DNA of 64,000 nt, taken from contig NW_003314322.1 in the NCBI RefSeq assembly GCF_000143415.4, positions 247,435 to 311,434 on the forward strand. The letters are read 5' to 3'. Each line of letters starts with the position of its first letter. Within the stretch, counting starts at the first letter, position 1. Origin of the DNA: Selaginella moellendorffii. Its lineage: Eukaryota; Streptophyta; Lycopodiopsida; Selaginellales; Selaginellaceae. Shown one piece after another: positions 1 through 12,138 of this stretch. The notes beneath the pieces were generated by a model that did not search any database, had not been told where the DNA came from, and worked only from the letters and a program-made list of their open reading frames with translations. Made by a program: the position numbers and the translations under genes.

Positions 1-432
1 GAGGGGGGGGTGAGGAGAAATTTCCAAGTGGGTGGAGCATGGAACCCCACCCTAAGGGAACTACTCCTTATTCACATGGGCATAAATTAAAAATGCCTTG
101 AGATGGAAAATGCTTAGTAGTCTATTGCTCAACCCCAATGAGCTTATAGAAGGTGATGAACCTGATCTAGAATGCCCAAATAATATACCAAATTGAGGAA
201 TATGATTAAGCCACCTCTTCATGTGTTGAATAATTCTTTTAAGCTTTGAGTCAAAGCTTGTATTATTCTATTCCAGTAAACCATTTAAGAAATAGTGTTT
301 GGTTGCAATCACTAAGTAAAAATTAAATAAACCAAGTGCTTGTAACATATTGAACTTAAGCAAGTTTTAATAAATTATTCTCTTTGTAGAATTAGCATCT
401 AACTATCCCAGCGGAGCTGGGTTCCCTGCTAG
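1..432 (+). mobile_element. 3' end of a Helitron (5' part outside window)
   Basis: AT-rich sequence with no coding signal ends in a Helitron 3' terminus. Stem CCCAGC (407-412), loop GGA and stem GCTGGG (416-421) are followed by seven bases and then CTAG at 429-432, with T as the next base. Helitrons end in a hairpin plus CTRR and insert between A and T, which fits. The same terminus occurs at 4232-4256 and, inverted, at 23152-23177. No TC-type 5' end was recognised in 1-432. The first 60 bases resemble a motif seen again at 31077-31260. Confidence 0.65.
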
Positions 433-913
433 TCATCCTTCTATATCTAAAAGAGCAAGGGTGACATATTCAATCGAGATTCTTTTCAAGCTTAATGGTG
501 GAGATGAAAACACATGGCAAAAAAACAGTTGAGGGTGAAACGTTTTTTTTTTTAGGGTAAACCAGTTTTTTCAATGCATTTTTCCAGGAGAGCTTATCAC
601 CGTGGTGCACACCATGAGGTTCGCTGCATGATTGCATTCGTCCTTACGTTATATACCTTGTGCTCATGAATCTTTCCTTTACTGTCCAGTTTGTACTCAA
701 AGATGCTGTCAAAGAGACCTCTGACTTCCCACAGCACTTGTGGAATCGTGAACAGACTATCTGATCACAATAGTGTGCTGTCCAAAGGCTGCCAGGCGCT
801 CAAGATTTCCACCCAGATCGACTTGAAAAGCATTCTACCATTCAGCCAGAGCACCTGTATAATACACTTGTAAGTCTGTGAAAGCAGTTTACTGGATCTC
901 TGAAAGAGATGTC
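433..913. repeat. Left arm of a ~0.5 kb inverted repeat
   Basis: This stretch recurs in reverse orientation at 30476-31016 with many point differences. It carries the 3' part of a DUF2358 pseudogene and its downstream sequence. It starts exactly at the T after the Helitron CTAG end. In the right arm the corresponding position is an uninterrupted AT, so the right arm looks like the empty Helitron target site. Confidence 0.8.
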
Positions 914-1217
914 CTCTCTGCACCAAACAAGATAAGCCACTCTACGTTTACTTCATTCTCCTGTATATCTGATAGCTCAGATCTCCATGGAACAGAACAG
1001 GCAGCTCCTCCCTGAAAGTCTTGATGGCATAGCCTACATTGACATGGTAATCCAGACTTCCTTCCTTGCTCTTTGCTACTAACGGATCCTCTACTTTGCT
1101 ATTCAGCTTGGTCGAGAGATTGCAATAATGCACTTGAAGAGGTTGCTTGAATCTATCTCTGCTGCTATATGCCAAGCTCGGCACTACCTCTAACGGAAGC
1201 AGCTCACTACACACCAT
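640..1217 (-). pseudogene. DUF2358-family protein fragment
   Basis: On the minus strand, 1217-950 encodes a stretch ending in GYAIKTFREELPVLFHGDLS and YQIYR. A short GT-AG interval then leads to DISFRDPVNCF and, in other frames, LNGRMLFKSIWVEIL, GLFDSIFEYKLDSKGKIHEH and KV. These blocks and their order match the plant DUF2358 family (small plastid or cyanobacterial-type proteins of unknown function). At least two frameshifts and a TGA break the reading frame. A second copy of the 3' half lies at 30476-30760 on the other strand. Upstream minus-strand sequence to 1566 may be an earlier exon, but I do not recognise it. Confidence 0.6.
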
Positions 1218-1574
1218 CTTGTCAAGTTCGCTGCAAACTGAATATTGTCTTCCTCAGTCAAGCTGATTTCTTCCAGTTCTTCATGCCAAACAATGGTATG
1301 GCACTCTTAAGTTTGAGGTAAAAAGCTTTCACATATTGTTTGTAGCCAAACTGAATGCATTTTCATGTGCAATGGCTCAGTGACAACAAGCTGGATCCCA
1401 TTCTAGAGTCACTGGCCAAGCTACCTTGGTTGACTTGCACAGGCTTAACCTCAGCAAGTCCATCTATCCACTGGCAAGTTCTCAGTGTTGAGAATAGCGA
1501 GCCAAGTGGCAGTGATTGAAGAGGTGAGTTTTCTATTTTTGATGCTTTTAGCTCCCCGGCAAACATCTGTATTC

Positions 1575-3110
1575 TCTTTTCTTCTTCTCTAGATTACTGA
1601 CAACCTTGCTTGGAATGTATTACAGTCATACACATTGGAGATTAAGTTTCTTGAAGCTCTCTGATGCTTCAAACAAAAGGCAAGCACTGCCACTGTCAAG
1701 CATACATGACAATTGGCTTCAAGAAGATGATGGCTAGGTTTATGAGTTTTGCAGTTGTCAATTTTGCAACTGTTCTTGGCTCTTCTGTATCTGCCAAGTG
1801 AGTATTTCCGAGCTATGACTCGATTTCTGATGTTGAAGCATGTGAAGCTTTTATGCAGTTTTGGCCAGAGTCTAGAACAATGCACTGGATCTTTGCACGG
1901 AAACACAGGGAACATTCGAAATAACCCAGCACTTGAGGTGATATGCTCATTAACATTTGTGATTTGTTTATCTCGAGGCATCTTTTCTTAGGCACTTCGA
2001 GCATTGACTTACACGGGAACTTTCATTGGTGGGGGCAATGATCCTAGCAAAGAATTCTCTGGAAGAAGCTTATATTATGAAGCAGATGATCTGTTTTCAG
2101 ACCTCTTGAAAGATGAAAATGAAGGCTCAGCATTAACAAGAAGTGACTATATCGCTTTTAAGGTTACAAAGGTCCATCTTGCAGGAACATCATTGGTTGT
2201 ATCCTGGAATGAAGGCTACGTTGGAAGCAGCAATGGGGTACATGCTCTAAAATTTATCCCGCAGCTTTTGCAAGTCTATTTCGATGTTGCATTGCAAGAT
2301 ATGAGTGATTGTAAGTTCCAAACCTTTGCATTTAATCCGCTGCTCTTTGTATGTTTAGCACTACTCTGCACTCTTTTACCTATGGTCTTCTTCAGAATCA
2401 ATGCCATGTTTCTGGATAAGGCATTCTCAATCGAGGTAAGCAAGATTAGTTTACTCATAAGCTGACTCATGTCTTAAATCAGGTCCAACAAACGTGTTGT
2501 CAGTTTGTGCACACTTTCTTCAAGAAATCTCCTCAATTCATTGCTCTTTTGAAGGTAAGCCTTTCTTATCTATTTGAAGTTGTTATCCCAAAAGAAGTAA
2601 AAACATTGCAGAAGCTCATCACCAGTCAACCTCAAACAAGTGACAGTAAAGTAAGATGGATTTCACAATGTTTGAGTGTTAAACTTCTATTACATTTACT
2701 AGACTGAGCTTCCTTTGCAACTGTGCTGAGTGGTTGGAGACCATGGGGGTGGTGGTACTTGTTTCAAGGATGGTGTAAGAGAGCTCTTTGAAACTCTGGA
2801 GTTGGTTCTCTACAAAAACCTCTTCTTATGGTAATCGAAGTTTCTCACTGTTTATGTTGTGTCTAATCGTCACAAACATCCAGGCATAAAACTTCTGCCA
2901 TCCCGGCCCAGTCCCAGCTGCTATTTTTTGTCATAACCGCCATAGCAAAGCTTGCAACGTGCCATCAAGAGCTCTTGCCTAGAGCTCGAGTGCTAAGGTT
3001 TGTTTTTTGTTTTTTTTGTCTTCTCTAAGGAACTTTCTTGAGTTTAAGTTGCTGTTCCTGATGAAGGTGGCACAATCACATCAACTACTCAAAAAGACTG
3101 TCTGGAGAAG
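1575..3110 (+). pseudogene. AP-5 adaptor complex zeta subunit, multi-exon remnant
   Basis: Successive short exons joined at GT-AG sites encode blocks typical of the plant AP-5 zeta subunit, a large solenoid protein of late-endosomal trafficking. They are ALTYTGTFIGGGNDPSK and DDLFSDLLKDENEG (near 2000-2130), FIPQLLQVYFDVALQD (2250-2300), NAMFLDKAFSIEV (2400-2435), FFKKSPQFIALLK (2515-2555), a GDHGGGG ... RELFETLELVLYKN block (2730-2820), and ATCHQELLPRARV (2955-2995). The order is collinear with the family as I remember it. An early intron can be placed between about 1939 and 1990. In-frame stops such as the one near 2707 and the missing N-terminus mark it as a remnant, probably moved here with Helitron sequence. 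Confidence 0.65.
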
Positions 3111-3112
3111 AA

Positions 3113-3379
3113 TTGAAGATCACCATTGCTGCCTACGACGGAGTCCCTGGAGTGGAGAAGCTGGTGATGAATGCAAAGATGGACCTTGCCTTGCAGCTTA
3201 TACAGCATGAGAAGCCCGAGAGCTTGCTACATTACTACAAGGCCATGGAGCTGTCCACAAAGTTCAATTTGTTTCTCACATGTCCAAGAAGGCTTGGCCC
3301 CCCAATAATCGCTGGGGAGGCTAATGTTGACCTTATAAAGGGATCCTATGAGATCAAGAAGAATTTCTTCAAAAGTTGA
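3113..3379 (+). pseudogene. Unrecognised coding fragment
   Basis: An 88-codon open frame contains ITIAAYDGVPGVEKLVMNAK and HEKPESLLHYYKAMELSTKF. Its amino-acid composition looks like real protein, but I do not recognise a family. It directly follows the AP-5 zeta remnant in another frame and precedes a Helitron helicase fragment, so it may be a further captured exon or a frameshifted continuation. Confidence 0.3.
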
Positions 3380-3403
3380 GAATTGAGCTAAGAAATTCCA
3401 TAC

Positions 3404-4256
3404 ATGCAAGTAAACCCAGAAGAAAAAGAATGGTCAAGATGGCTTGTGAGCCAAGGAAATGGCAATCTCCCTAACCAAGGTTTAACCAAGTTTACATTGC
3501 CGAGTTCACACCCCATTGATCAAAGAAGTATATGTATGAATTTATATATGATATATGTATCTGTAGTTGATTCCCCAGATAAATCCCTGCACCACGACCC
3601 AGTGATCATACAAAGATAGAAGCTGGCCAACTGTATATGGCTTTAGAGTTGGTAGCAGCATGCTCAAGGCTGGATGGTTGCTGGTGAATTCTTGCAGACT
3701 TCCACCTAGCATGCTAGGTAACTGTAGAGCAGCAAAAAAAGAACATTCAGGAACTTACTTTGTGAGGAGTCAAATAATCCGGAACACCTTCCACTCGAAG
3801 TTCCTCGAGGATCTGAAGAAAGAAACATTTAGACCATGAAAGAATACAAGAGATTCCTTACTGACCCTGCCATCTTGCAAGTTATACATAAAAGATTTTG
3901 ATTAGAATCCTTTCTATAATTTTAAATTTCTGTAATAACTTCCTATACAGTGATAGTAATTGCAATATGGGATATGAGAGACCATCTGCTTATATTACTT
4001 TTGTTACCAATAAAAGAAAGGGTATATACAAAGACAATGTTCCATTGTCATAAAAAGTATTTGTGGATATTGATGATCTCCAAGGTATAACTATCAATCT
4101 CTACACTAAAATGACATTATGAATTTCAGACAAACAATTTGAAAAATATACATCATCACTACTGGATAATGAAAACAAACAACTAATTCTTTAGGATTCA
4201 TGTCACCTATGTAACAGATGTCCTATCTATTCCAGCGGAGCTGGATTCCTTGCTAG
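3404..4256 (+). mobile_element. Helitron 3' segment: helicase scrap plus terminus
   Basis: The reading frame at 3404-3520 encodes NPEEKEWSRWLVSQGNGNLP. It is nearly identical to the PIF1-type helicase of Helitron B, where the same place reads NSEEKEWSRWLVKLGNGNLP. The remainder is AT-rich noncoding sequence. It ends with TTTAGGATTCATGTCACC and a hairpin CCAGC-GGA-GCTGG (4232-4244), then CTAG (4253-4256) and T. The last ~75 bp match the end of Helitron B. This is a deletion derivative of the same family; its 5' end was not found. Confidence 0.7.
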
Positions 4257-4372
4257 TACTCCCTTATTTAAATGTGCTATTGGCATATGGCATCCGGCAT
4301 ATTTTATTCCATTTTTAGAATATTATTTCTGAATATACTTATAATCTAACGGTTCAAATTCAAAAACTTTAA

Positions 4373-4473
4373 ATAGATGGCATAGATCAAGTGCCAAAGG
4401 GGTGGCAACTCTTCAATTTCTTAATGACGATCCAAATCAAGAGAAAAAATTTAGGGCAATTGGGCAGATTGTG

Positions 4474-4476
<3 letters not shown>
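4373..4476 (+). repeat. ~100-bp repeat shared with 15073-15168
   Basis: The block begins TAGATGGCATAGATCAAGTG and includes CCAAAGGGGTGGCAAC, then an A-rich stretch and a GGGCAGATTG-type end. It recurs in the same orientation at 15073-15168 with small indels. Here it lies just upstream of the hydrolase fragment and may be its promoter or leader. At the second site it forms the truncation edge of a gypsy element. Confidence 0.6.
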
Positions 4477-4477
<1 letters not shown>

Positions 4478-4524
<47 letters not shown>

Positions 4525-4530
4525 CGCGCT
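4478..4530. repeat. (CT)n(GT)n microsatellite
   Basis: A pure CT run of about 14 units passes directly into a GT run of about 8 units and then GCGCGC. It lies between the 100-bp repeat and the hydrolase fragment. Confidence 0.95.
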
Positions 4531-4598
4531 GAAATTTTCTATTTGCTGTGTTTGATCGGACTGGCTGGGGACTGACGAGCCGGCCGTGCAAAAAAAAT

Positions 4599-5125
4599 GG
4601 CCGTGACAAAGATGGTCTTCCCAATCCTTACGAGCACCAGTCCCAAGTGAGTGTTCTATTCATTGTCGTTTAGAAAGAAAAAAAAAGAAATTTTTTCCTG
4701 TTGTTCTTGCTTGTTTGATTTCTCTGATTAGAGCTCGCAGGTGGATTTGCTGCTGAGCTTTTGCCAGCAACTAAAATTCTCATCGGTCGTGCTCGTTGGT
4801 CATGATGACAGTGGATTGCTTGCTCTTATGGCAGCTGCCAATATCTTGACAACTCTAAGCCCAACGCAGGTAAGCTGCAAGCCACTATAGTTGGATCATC
4901 GCATGGATTTTCATTTCTGTGGTGAAGGTGGTGATCAAAGGTGTGGTTTAGATCGCGGTGAGCTCCTCCAGATATCGCCATTTGCTCGAGTTTTGCTCCA
5001 CACTTCTTTGGGATGGCACATACTCCGGCCATTGCTGTGCCCGGAGATGGTGAGTGGCCATGCCTGACATGATGCTTCGAAGCTCACCTCCAAAGTGATG
5101 GAACTTTACAAGGTATGAGGAAAAA
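4599..5125 (+). pseudogene. Alpha/beta-hydrolase fold protein fragment
   Basis: A possible first exon reads MAVTKMVFPILTSTSPK and is followed by a GT donor. The next block, 4742-4870, encodes QQLKFSSVVLVGHDDSGLLA and LMAAANILTTLSPTQ. This is the strand-turn-helix of an alpha/beta hydrolase with the GHDD(S/G)G elbow, where Asp replaces the usual nucleophilic Ser. Later blocks QISPFARVLLHTSLG and HDASKLTSKVMELYK fit the lid region of the same plant family but sit in shifted frames. No catalytic Asp/His half was found downstream, so this is a 5' fragment. Confidence 0.6.
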
Positions 5126-5258
5126 TTCAAACTTGATCAAAAGAAATCCATGATTTTCCGTGTATACATAGGTATCTTGTCTATCTTGTTGTGATGTCTA
5201 GGCCATTTTCTTCTCACTAACTGGCTACTGGAAAAAATGAAGGAGACCGCTAAGGAAA

Positions 5259-5770
5259 GTGTTTGTCAATCTCTCCTGCATCGTGCATATCGCCTCTTAC
5301 AGCGGTGGAATCCAGTTCTCACACATTAATGACAAAACCTGGTACACCAAACAACTCTCTTTTCTCGTGAGCTTACATTCTTCCTTTTTTCTTCCAAAAG
5401 GTACTCCGACACTAGAGCATACAGTCAATCCAAGCTCGCAAACTTTTTCCACGCCAAAGAACTGGCAATAAGATTCAAGGTATTCGTCTAATGCTTTGAA
5501 ATCTCTCCCACCTTTCTCTTTCGCCAATGCTTTCTCTTTTGCTGATTAGGCCGAAGGAGTTGACATCACAGCCAATGCTGTTCATCAAGGGTTTATAATG
5601 ACACCTTTGATGGCAACAAGATTCAAGGTATTCGTCTAATGCTTTGAAATCTCTCCCACCTTTCTCTTTCGTCAATGCTTTCTCTTTCGCTGATTAGGCC
5701 GAAGGAGTTGACATCACAGCCACATCTAGGGTTTATAATGACACCTTTGATGCGGTACATTGAAGAGTAA
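5259..5770 (+). pseudogene. TIC32-like short-chain dehydrogenase fragment with duplicated exon
   Basis: The blocks IVHIASYSGGIQFSHINDK (5285-5340) and AYSQSKLANFFHAKELAIRF (near 5415-5475) match plant TIC32 or retinol-dehydrogenase-like SDRs. The second carries the YxxxK catalytic motif. A short GT-AG intron (5478-5549) leads to AEGVDITANAVHQGFIMTPL. The following ~149 bp repeat the exon end, intron and next exon start, so a second AEGVDITA follows. The Rossmann N-terminus (TGxxxGxG) and the C-terminus are absent. Frames are not continuous. Confidence 0.65.
5470..5752. repeat. Tandem duplication, ~149-bp offset
   Basis: 5470-5613 and 5619-5752 are near-identical, beginning AAGATTCAAGGTATTCG and ending GGGTTTATAATGACACC. 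The second copy lacks a few bases near TCATCAA. The unit spans the end of one SDR exon, an intron and most of the next exon. Confidence 0.9.
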
Positions 5771-5845
5771 ATTGATAAAAGGTGGGCTTAATTTAGCAAC
5801 CTATGAGAACTATTTAAGTTCGTTGCTTTGTTGTTCTAGGTAGAG

Positions 5846-5990
5846 ATGGCTAGGGCTAAGCAGACGATCAGGAGGACTCCACCACAGTACCTTTTTCTTA
5901 ACAAACAAATCGCAAATGTTCGGGTTCGCTCAATTTAAGCAGCTGGAGGTGAAAACCACAAGCTCTCAACACTGCCATTAGGTACTTGTT
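5846..5990 (+). pseudogene. Histone H3/CenH3-like N-terminal exon scrap
   Basis: ATG at 5846 starts MARAKQTIRRTPP, close to the H3 tail (MARTKQTARK). A GTACCT donor at 5887 and an AAG acceptor at 5939 would join it to AAGGENHKLSTLPL, after which similarity is lost. Divergence from canonical H3 right after residue 7 is more like a centromeric or variant H3 tail. An H3 core fragment lies far away at 28914-29022. This is a short match, so moderate certainty. Confidence 0.4.
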
Positions 5991-7846
5991 GACCTGAATG
6001 TAGACCTGAAGCCCCGCCTGGGACAAGCTCTGTAATGAGTGGAAAGTAAGCTCAAGACGTTATAGCAGCAGCTCTCATATACCAGCCAGCTGTAGCACAC
6101 ATGCAGCCAATAGCAAGCACGCCAAACAACTTTACAAAAATGATCTCTTTGATCCAATCAGGTGACCACCAACAAGGGAAAGAGAAACTGCAAAACAAAG
6201 AAAAGGAGATAGGCAATAAAAACACACAGCAGACAGACACACCTTCATTCAGGTATACTTTCCCTTTCCCTTTTTCACTATGCTGTTGCAAAATTGAAAT
6301 AACAAGAGCTCAGCTCAATCACTAAAAGCTTAACTGATGGATGAAAGCTGACTCACCCTTGTTTTACCTGACAGGTACACTATAGTGCCATTTTTGTTTT
6401 GTTGTGTGGATCAACTGCTAAGGCATTCTTAAGGGGGCAGAGGATGATTATTCAGTGAGCGTGAGACAGATGAGCAAGAAAAACGCAAGCGCCTTCACAA
6501 GCATTAGATCCAAGAGCAGACACACCAAAAAAAATATTCTCTGGCATTTACATTATCTGGAGATGAGGTCAGACACACACCTACAGCTTACCTCCTGCAT
6601 TTGCAAAAGTCCCATTGGAAATGGCGACAAGAAATGTGTCAAATAGCACAAGAGAACTATACAGCTAACTTCCAAAACACTCATTCATTCATATGTAGGC
6701 CTTTGATTTTCAGGTAAATCGGAAATAGATGTTTTCAAAAATGAGAGATGAAAACAAGAATAGATAGATAGAAAGAAAGAAAGAAAGAAAGAAAAAAACA
6801 AACCAAGTTTTGAAAAGCTGTGTCTTTAAAGCTTCCACTCCTTTTAAAGAAATACACACTCAAATATATCAAAACATTCTCCCAATTTTACAAAACACTT
6901 CAAAAACTTAACTGCCACCTTTTGCAAGCATTATATATGAAAAAAGATCCTTGTTACAACCACCAAACTCCTGTGCTGTCTGCAAGGCAGTGCTTAGATC
7001 CCAGTACATTTGACAAGCTCCCAGCAGACTCTCTCACTCCTCTTGCCCAGCATCCCCTTGGAATCCTTCAGCTTCCCGGCCCTTGCAAACACATGCTGCT
7101 GAAGCGATCTGCAGTGAGATTCAAGCCATGGTTGCAGACTCCAAGTACTGCCACACGTTCATGAAAGTGATCTCCTCCTATTTCAAGGCCATGGCATGGA
7201 AGAGCTCTAGAGCTTCCCATCCTTGTCTAGAGAGCAAAGCCCACCACCATGGAGTTTCACATCATTTACATGGGCCTCTTGTACTTTGCCTGCTCAAGCT
7301 TGCCATCGTGCCATCATAGAGAGCCATGATACTGAGTTTTTTCCCAGCCATCTTGCCAAAAGAGATCCACCCTCTGTAATCTTTTATCCCGGGCTATCAT
7401 ATCGGTATGACTCTGTAATCTTTTATCCCCAAGCGCAATGATTCTGCCCCAAATGAAGAAATGATTGACAGAAAAAGCTGTGGTAAAACTCTTTACTGTC
7501 AAAGAGTGTACCTAAATAGATACGTAGGCTAAGAAAAACTGTTTCGAATCATAGAAAAAAGGACTGCACAATTAGGTTGCTTTCGCATTTGTCAAGAGGT
7601 AATTTTGTTTCTATGTTTCCTGAGCTTTGTTTTTCCCGGCTTTGTAATGTTGTTCTGCTCCAAAATATAGGGACCCCCAAGCATCATATTAAGGAGCTGT
7701 GCCTCTGCCAGCACTTTGTTTCAGTGTGCTTCTATTTTCTTGTGGTTTGGCTATTAGTCTATTTACTTATTTTCACCATCTAGAGCCTGCACACGCTGTC
7801 TAAGGTTCTATTTTCTAAAAGAGATTGTAAAATCTCCTACAGATCA
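5991..7846. other. Noncoding or decayed stretch with unidentified exon-like pieces
   Basis: No intact gene is visible. The minus strand at 6290-6052 has a hydrophobic piece (VKLFGVLAIGCMCATAGWYM), possibly one membrane exon. The plus strand at 7083-7200 encodes AAEAICSEIQAMVADSKYCH followed by TFMKVISSYFKAMA, which looks like a helical exon I cannot name. A GAAA microsatellite sits at 6768-6798. The last ~250 bp (TTTTATCCC repeats, then AT-rich) may include the 5' leader of Helitron A. Confidence 0.4.
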
Positions 7847-10800
7847 ATGGGTGGCAAAAGAAAGAGGAAAACATGTGATCTAATTTTACATGAAGGCTGT
7901 ATAATAAAAAAAAGTTCAACAAGTTTGAATTCATTTCTATATATGAATAGAAGCATGGATGTAAGTGTGAGAAATCTGGTATCCTTTGAAGAACCCCCAA
8001 TAATTCCAAGATTGATACCCATAGAAAAGACTTTTAGAAACACTGTTGAAATTATTACCCTACCTGTTAATGAAGTAAATTTTGGAAATGGATCCAAAAG
8101 CATGGAAAACACTAAACATTTAGGACTCTTGCAAAACAACATAGATGGTAAATGTAAAGTAGATTATATTGGACTCATGGATAAGCATTGTGACTATTGT
8201 AAAGCTTTTCTTTTTGCTTCAGAAACACAATCACAATGTTGTCATGGTGGACGTGTGTCTAGAGAAAAACAAATTGAGTTCCCTCAACTGATTCGTAAAT
8301 TATTAGATGGAACAGACCAACAAGGAAAATTCAAAGAATTAATTCGAAATTATAACAGTGCTTTGGCATTTGCATCTATGGGGGCAAATATTGATGAAAT
8401 GATTGGCAATGGACCATATTATTTCAAAATTCATGGACAAGTATACCATTCAATTGGCAGTTTCCGTCCTAAGCAAGGTCATGATGCAAAATATTCTCAA
8501 CTTTATATTTTAGACACACTAGAAGCTACAGAAACAAGAATGAAAAGTAAATATAACAGTAAATGTGATACAGGACTGATGAATGAATTAGATGCTTTAT
8601 TACGAGAACTTAATCCATATGCAAAGGCATTTAAAATGCTACAAGATGTGGAAGATGAGCTTCATATGACAAATTCAAATATAAATAATGGACTACATAA
8701 TATTGTAGTGTATATAAATGGTGAAAACACAATAGATCCAAGAACATATAATGCACCAAATTCAAATGAAGTTGCTGCAGTGTTTACAAACCCTACTGGG
8801 GAGCCTCTATTTAACCGTAGTATTGCAATACATCTGAAAGGTGAAAGTATGCAAGAGATATCAATTGTGACATCATGTTGTGATCCTATGGTATATCCAC
8901 TGCTTTTTCCAAATGGAAATGAAGGCTGGTCACCAGATTTAAAATACACAGACAAGGGTTTGTCTTTAAAAAGAACTAAGATAACAATGATGGAGTATTA
9001 TCGCTACAAGTTTGCTATTCGTGGTTTGATAAGAGATAGTTTTAAGATTATTGAATTTAATTCAGGTTTAATGGGTGGAAAATTCTCCCAACAATACATG
9101 GTTGACATGTACACTAAAGTAGAGGGTGGTCGTCTCGATTGGATAAAAAACCATCAACGTGAATTAAGAGCTAAAGCATACGGAGGTCTTTCTGATTTTG
9201 TTATTAAGAGAGTAAAACAACAAGGGATACGTGCTGGAAAACTTGTGATTTTGCCATCAGGATTTATCGGTGGACCGAGAAATATGAATCAAAATTATCA
9301 AGATGCTATGAGCTTAGTATGAAAATATGGAAAACCTGATTTATTTATTACAATGACGTGTAACCCAAAATGGTAAGAGATAACAAAGAATTTATTACCA
9401 GGACAAAGTTCTTCAGACAGACCAGATTTGGTAGCACATGTTTTCCATGCTAAAAAACAAAATCTTATAGATGACATATACAAAGAAGAAATATTTGGAA
9501 AAGTTAATGCATATATGTATGTTATTGAGTACCAAAAACAAGGACTACCACATTGTCATCTACTTGTAATTCTTAAAAATGAGAATAAAATCAAAACCGT
9601 AGATGATGTAGACAACATTGTTAGTGCAGAAATACCAGACCCAAACAGTGATCCTAAATTGTATGAACTTGTGAAAAAACATATGATACATGGTTCATGT
9701 GGTCCTAGATTTCCTGAAAGTCCATGTTACAAAAAAGGTGAATGTAAATCTCGATATCCATGAGATTACTGTGAAGAGACAAAAAATATTAGTGGCCAAT
9801 TCCCAAAGTATAAAAGACATTATGATAGTCATAAAATCTACATTAAAAATAATGAAATTGACAATAGGTTTGTATAGTAAGTATCTTTTGTGTAAATATA
9901 AAACTCATGTTAATGTAGAGGTTTGCTTAATTGTGAAAAGTGTGAAATATATTTTTAAATACATATATAAAGGTCATGATTGTGCAAAGATACACTTTTA
10001 CAAAGAAGGAAACACAGAGATAGAGAATATTCTTGATTGGAATGAAATAAATGCATTCAGAAATCGCCATTATGTATCAGCTACTAAAGGAATGTGGAGG
10101 TTATTTGGATATGATTTACATGGGAGATCACATTCAATTGAAAGATTAAATGTGCACTTACCAAATTTGCAAAGTGTTTACTTCAATGAGGGTGAAGAAG
10201 AAATTGCATTAGAGAAAGGTCATAGAACAAAACTTACTCAATGGTTTGAATTGAATAAAAGAGATGAATTTGCAAGAACATTGACATATTCAGAAATTCT
10301 GGAATGGTATATTTGGAATGCAAAAACTAAAACATGGGTAAAAAGACAACAAGGTTGGAAAGTTATAGGTAGAAGGTACACTGTACCACTGAAAGATAGT
10401 GAACGATTTTATATATGATTATTATTGTTGTATAATAAAGGTGCAACAAGTTTTAAACATTTACGTAATTGGAAAAACATACAATATGATAGTTATCGAG
10501 AAGTTGCACAAACGATGGGATTATTACAAATGACCAAGAATGGGATAGATGTCTAGAGAGTCTCTCACATTTCAAATGCCTTCTAAAATTAGATATTTAT
10601 TTGGAATAGTGTGTCTCGTTTGTGAGGTTAATGATCCTAAAAAATTATGGAATAAATACAAGGTAGATATATGTGAGGATTTAATATGTAAATACAATGA
10701 TGAGGATGTAGCATATGCACATGCACTTCAAGAGTTGTCTCTTTTACTAGAACAACATGGGAAATGCCTTTCAAATTATGATATTACTATACCATGTACT

Positions 10801-12138
10801 ACATATCTAGAAAATAATAAAGAAAGAGCTAACATGTATGAGAATGAAATGTTTGAATACCAAGATATTGAAAGAAACAAATCGTTACTGAATAAAAATC
10901 AGCAACATGTCTTTGACAAAGTATGTAAAGCATTGGATGATAAAAATGAACCACAAATATTTTTTATTGATGGTGTAGGAGGAACAGGAAAATCATTTCT
11001 ATTCAATATATTAATAACACATTCACGAGCACTTGGAAGAAAGACTTTGTCTGTAATATGGACAGGAATTGCAAGCACACTATTAATTGGTGGTTGCACA
11101 GTACATTCTACATTTAAACTAACTGTACCAGTCACTGAAACATGTACATCTAATTTAAGGGAAAATTCAAAGGAGGCTGATGAAATTAGAAAAACAGACT
11201 TACTAATTTGGGACGAAATAAGTATGGTTCCAGTACATGTATTTAATGCTGTAGAATGTGTAATACGTGACATTAAAGGTTGTTCTGATAAATTTGGTAG
11301 TATAACTGTTGTAACTGGCAGTGATTTTAGACAAACACTACCTGTGCTTAAAAGAGCATAATAGATTCAAATTGTACAAAATAGTGTTAAGTTCAATTTT
11401 ATATGGTCATTTGTAGTGAAATATACACTTACAGAAAATATGTGTGTTAACAAAGATGAAAAGGAGTGGTCAGAATGGTTAATTAGACTCGGAAATGGTA
11501 ATTTACCAAGACTTGATGGATATGAAGATGATATAGTAGAACTACCAAAAAAATGTACAACCAAGAATTCCATGATAAATGCTGTGTTCGGTCAAAAAGT
11601 ATTACCTTCTATAAGTAACTCACAAAAAGCAATCTTAATGACATTGAATGATCATTCATTAGATATAAATGAACAAGTTTTAACAAGGATGTCAGGAAGA
11701 CTGTTTTCTTTTAAAAGTGTGGATACAATTGATAGTGATTCCTTTGAAGAAATATTGGACTACCCAGTAGAATATCTTAACTCCATAACACCATCTGGGA
11801 TGCCTCCGCATAACTTAAATATAAAAATTGGAAGCATTGTGATGTTTCTACGAAATCTTGATGTAAAAAAGGGTTTATGTAATGGTACTAAATTAATAAT
11901 TACATCAGCGTTACAAAATGTAATAGAAGCAAAAATATTACATGGAGATAGAGAAGGAAAAAAGGTCTTACTACCAAGAATCATACTAAAACCTACAGAT
12001 GGTGACATGCCATTTGTATTAAAAAGACGACAATTTCCTTTGAGACTTGCATTCTCAATTACAATATGCAAATCTCAGGGCCAAACTTTAAATACTGTCG
12101 GAATCTTATTACCATGTCCTATTTTAGGACATGGGCTG
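7847..12138 (+). mobile_element. Helitron A: RepHel transposase remnant
   Basis: This is the rolling-circle transposase of a Helitron, collinear along 4.3 kb but broken. ATG 7847 opens 491 codons with a Cys/His cluster (CDYCKAF ... QCCHGG, ~8190-8260) and the Helitron N-like domain. The HUH nickase motif is LPHCHLLV (~9547-9570). The Rep tyrosine block is KYIFKYIYKGHD (~9945-9980). The PIF1-type helicase carries Walker A GVGGTGKS (10971-10994), LLIWDEISMV (~11200) and TVVTGSDFRQTLP (~11310), ending with ITICKSQGQTLNTVGILLP. Stops interrupt at 9320, 9374, 9761, 10416 and 11359, with frameshifts near 9880 and 10500. Sequence ends at 12138, where a gypsy LTR begins, so the 3' terminus is lost. 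It is non-autonomous now. Confidence 0.9.

Noticed and set aside
691-873. Plus-strand 60-codon frame repeated at 30518-30709 on minus
   Set aside because: It is the antisense of the DUF2358 fragment in both inverted-repeat arms, not a gene of its own.
12109-12134. Perfect 10-bp palindrome CCATGTCCTA/TAGGACATGG at the Helitron A/gypsy-1 border
   Set aside because: The whole palindrome lies in ordinary helicase coding sequence (LPCPILGHG), so it is probably chance, though it may have been a favoured insertion spot.
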